From Caulobacteraceae bacterium UBA6225 (GTDB lineage: Bacteria > Pseudomonadota > Alphaproteobacteria > Caulobacterales > Caulobacteraceae), in assembly GCA_002441055.1 (NCBI GenBank), contig DJWR01000009.1, positions 1 through 5,775 on the forward strand: 5,775 bases of DNA, written 5' to 3'. Below the pieces are notes generated by a model. The model ran no database searches. It was not told the origin of the DNA and saw only the letters and a list, made by a program, of their open reading frames with translations. This document shows positions 4,859-5,775 of this stretch, piece by piece. How positions within the stretch are numbered: the stretch's first letter is position 1; each line of letters opens with the position of its first letter. Position numbers and translations under genes: made by a program.

Positions 4859-5775
4859 ATGAACTTCCTCTCCAAGGCCGAACGCCGCAGTCGTGAGCAG
4901 AGGCTCGCGGCGGCCGAGTCGATGGTTGCGGCCTTTAACCGGTCTCAGGCGGTCATCGAGTTCGCGCTTGATGGCGTCATCCTCAGCGCCAATGACAACT
5001 TTCTCAATGCTCTGGGATACCGCTCCGACGAGATCATCGGACGTCATCACCGGATGTTCGTCCTGCCTGAAGAAGCCGCCGGCGCGGACTATCAGGCGTT
5101 CTGGGGAAGTCTAAACCGCGGCGAGTTTCTGTCGAACAAGTACCTGCGCCTCGGGAAGGGCGGACGAGAAGTCTGGATTCAGGCGACCTACAACCCGATC
5201 TTCGACGAACACGGAAAGCTGCTGAAAGTCGTCAAGTTCGCCACTGACGTCACCGAGATCGAGCTGGACCGCAAGCGCCGTCTGCAGGAGGAGCAGGAGA
5301 CCCGGTCTCTTCAGGAGGAGGCCATGCGCCGTGTCGGCCTCGTTCTGGCCGCCGTGGCCGAGGGGGATCTTACAGTCCGCCTGGATGGCGATTTCCCTGC
5401 GGCCTATGGACGGCTGCAGACCGACTTCAATTCTGCGATCCAAAGCCTTGCGCAGGCCATGGACGCGATTGTGACTGCGGCCGCCAGCATTGACGGCGCT
5501 ACTGGCGAGATCGCCAGGGCCGCCCACGACCTTTCGGGCCGGACAGAGCAGCAGGCGGCCAGCCTTGAGGTAACCGCGGCGGCCCTCGATCAGCTCACGG
5601 CGACCGTAAAGCGAACCTCGGAAGGCGCCATCGAGGCCCGGAATGTCGTTAGCGGCGCCCGGGCGGATGCCCAGGCCTCTGGCGAGGTGGTGGCGGACGC
5701 CGTCGCGGCCATGGGCCAGATTGAGGCCTCGGCCAACCAGATCAGCCAGATCATCGGCGTGATCGACGAGATCGC
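4859..5775 (+). CDS. Cytoplasmic PAS-HAMP methyl-accepting chemotaxis protein, 3' end outside window
   Basis: The first 305 codons are visible; an in-frame TGA at 4853-4855 fixes the start at or after the ATG at 4859, where only a weak GGTGAA precedes it. There is no membrane segment, so this is a soluble receptor. A single PAS domain spans about residues 27-135: FALDGVILSANDNFLNALGY, then GRHHRMF (61-67), the FW..L..GEF segment (81-90), and the GREVWIQATYNPIFD strand pair ending in KFATDVT (126-132). A charged coiled linker follows (135-158), then a HAMP-like unit (about 159-200, AVAEGDLTVRL), then the MCP signalling helix. SGRTEQQAAS (226-235) fits a methylation site, whereas the next heptad has LEVTAAA with V238 where relatives carry Glu. 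The window ends at VIDEIA, just before the conserved CheA/CheW-binding tip. Relatives such as BdlA and AerC sense redox or oxygen-related cues through PAS; the cofactor here is not known. A perfect FNR/FixK box lies upstream. Confidence 0.9.
   Translation, partial: MNFLSKAERRSREQRLAAAESMVAAFNRSQAVIEFALDGVILSANDNFLNALGYRSDEIIGRHHRMFVLPEEAAGADYQAFWGSLNRGEFLSNKYLRLGKGGREVWIQATYNPIFDEHGKLLKVVKFATDVTEIELDRKRRLQEEQETRSLQEEAMRRVGLVLAAVAEGDLTVRLDGDFPAAYGRLQTDFNSAIQSLAQAMDAIVTAAASIDGATGEIARAAHDLSGRTEQQAASLEVTAAALDQLTATVKRTSEGAIEARNVVSGARADAQASGEVVADAVAAMGQIEASANQISQIIGVIDEI

Noticed and set aside
4799..5050. Minus-strand open frame overlapping the chemoreceptor start
   Set aside because: It lies opposite the PAS coding sequence, has no recognisable domain, and is best explained as a shadow of the + strand gene.

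Overview
The window is GC-rich DNA with alphaproteobacterial-looking genes. The mix of a cytoplasmic PAS-type chemotaxis receptor, a tandem universal stress protein, a host-attachment-family protein and FNR/FixK-type operators suggests a free-living, motile member of the Caulobacterales (Caulobacter/Phenylobacterium-like). That assignment is an inference from protein style; no rRNA or other marker gene is present.

Layout from left to right: (1) the 3' part of a phytanoyl-CoA dioxygenase (PhyH)-type Fe(II)/2-oxoglutarate oxygenase, + strand, ending at 924; (2) a 206-bp gap with two hairpins and two FNR/FixK-like boxes; (3) a LuxR/NarL-type regulator with a degenerate receiver domain (1131-1760, +); (4) a short convergent gap holding a strong palindrome, probably a two-way terminator; (5) a two-domain universal stress protein (1802-2644, -); (6) a divergent promoter region with an FNR/FixK-like box; (7) a small host-attachment/baeRF-type protein whose start is best placed at 2836 (+); (8) a 415-residue uncharacterised protein, convergent with the previous gene, which I read as a possible heavily degenerate EAL-like protein (3289-4536, -); (9) a 322-bp intergenic region that turns AT-rich and contains a perfect TTGAT-N4-ATCAA box; (10) the 5' part of a soluble PAS-HAMP-MCP chemoreceptor (4859 to window end, +).

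The unifying signal is regulatory. Each of the three promoter-bearing intergenic regions (before the LuxR regulator, between the stress protein and the baeRF gene, and before the chemoreceptor) holds a 14-bp FNR/FixK/Anr-type site; one is a perfect match and two match 8 of 10 specified bases. For the LuxR and baeRF genes the site lies about 42-44 bp upstream of a start predicted from a weak -10, as at class II FNR promoters. The simplest reading is a small low-oxygen response cluster: a transcriptional output (LuxR type), stress-protective proteins (USP, baeRF) and a behavioural output (PAS chemoreceptor). This is inference from sequence and needs binding or expression data.

No tRNA, rRNA, CRISPR array, insertion sequence or integrase was seen.
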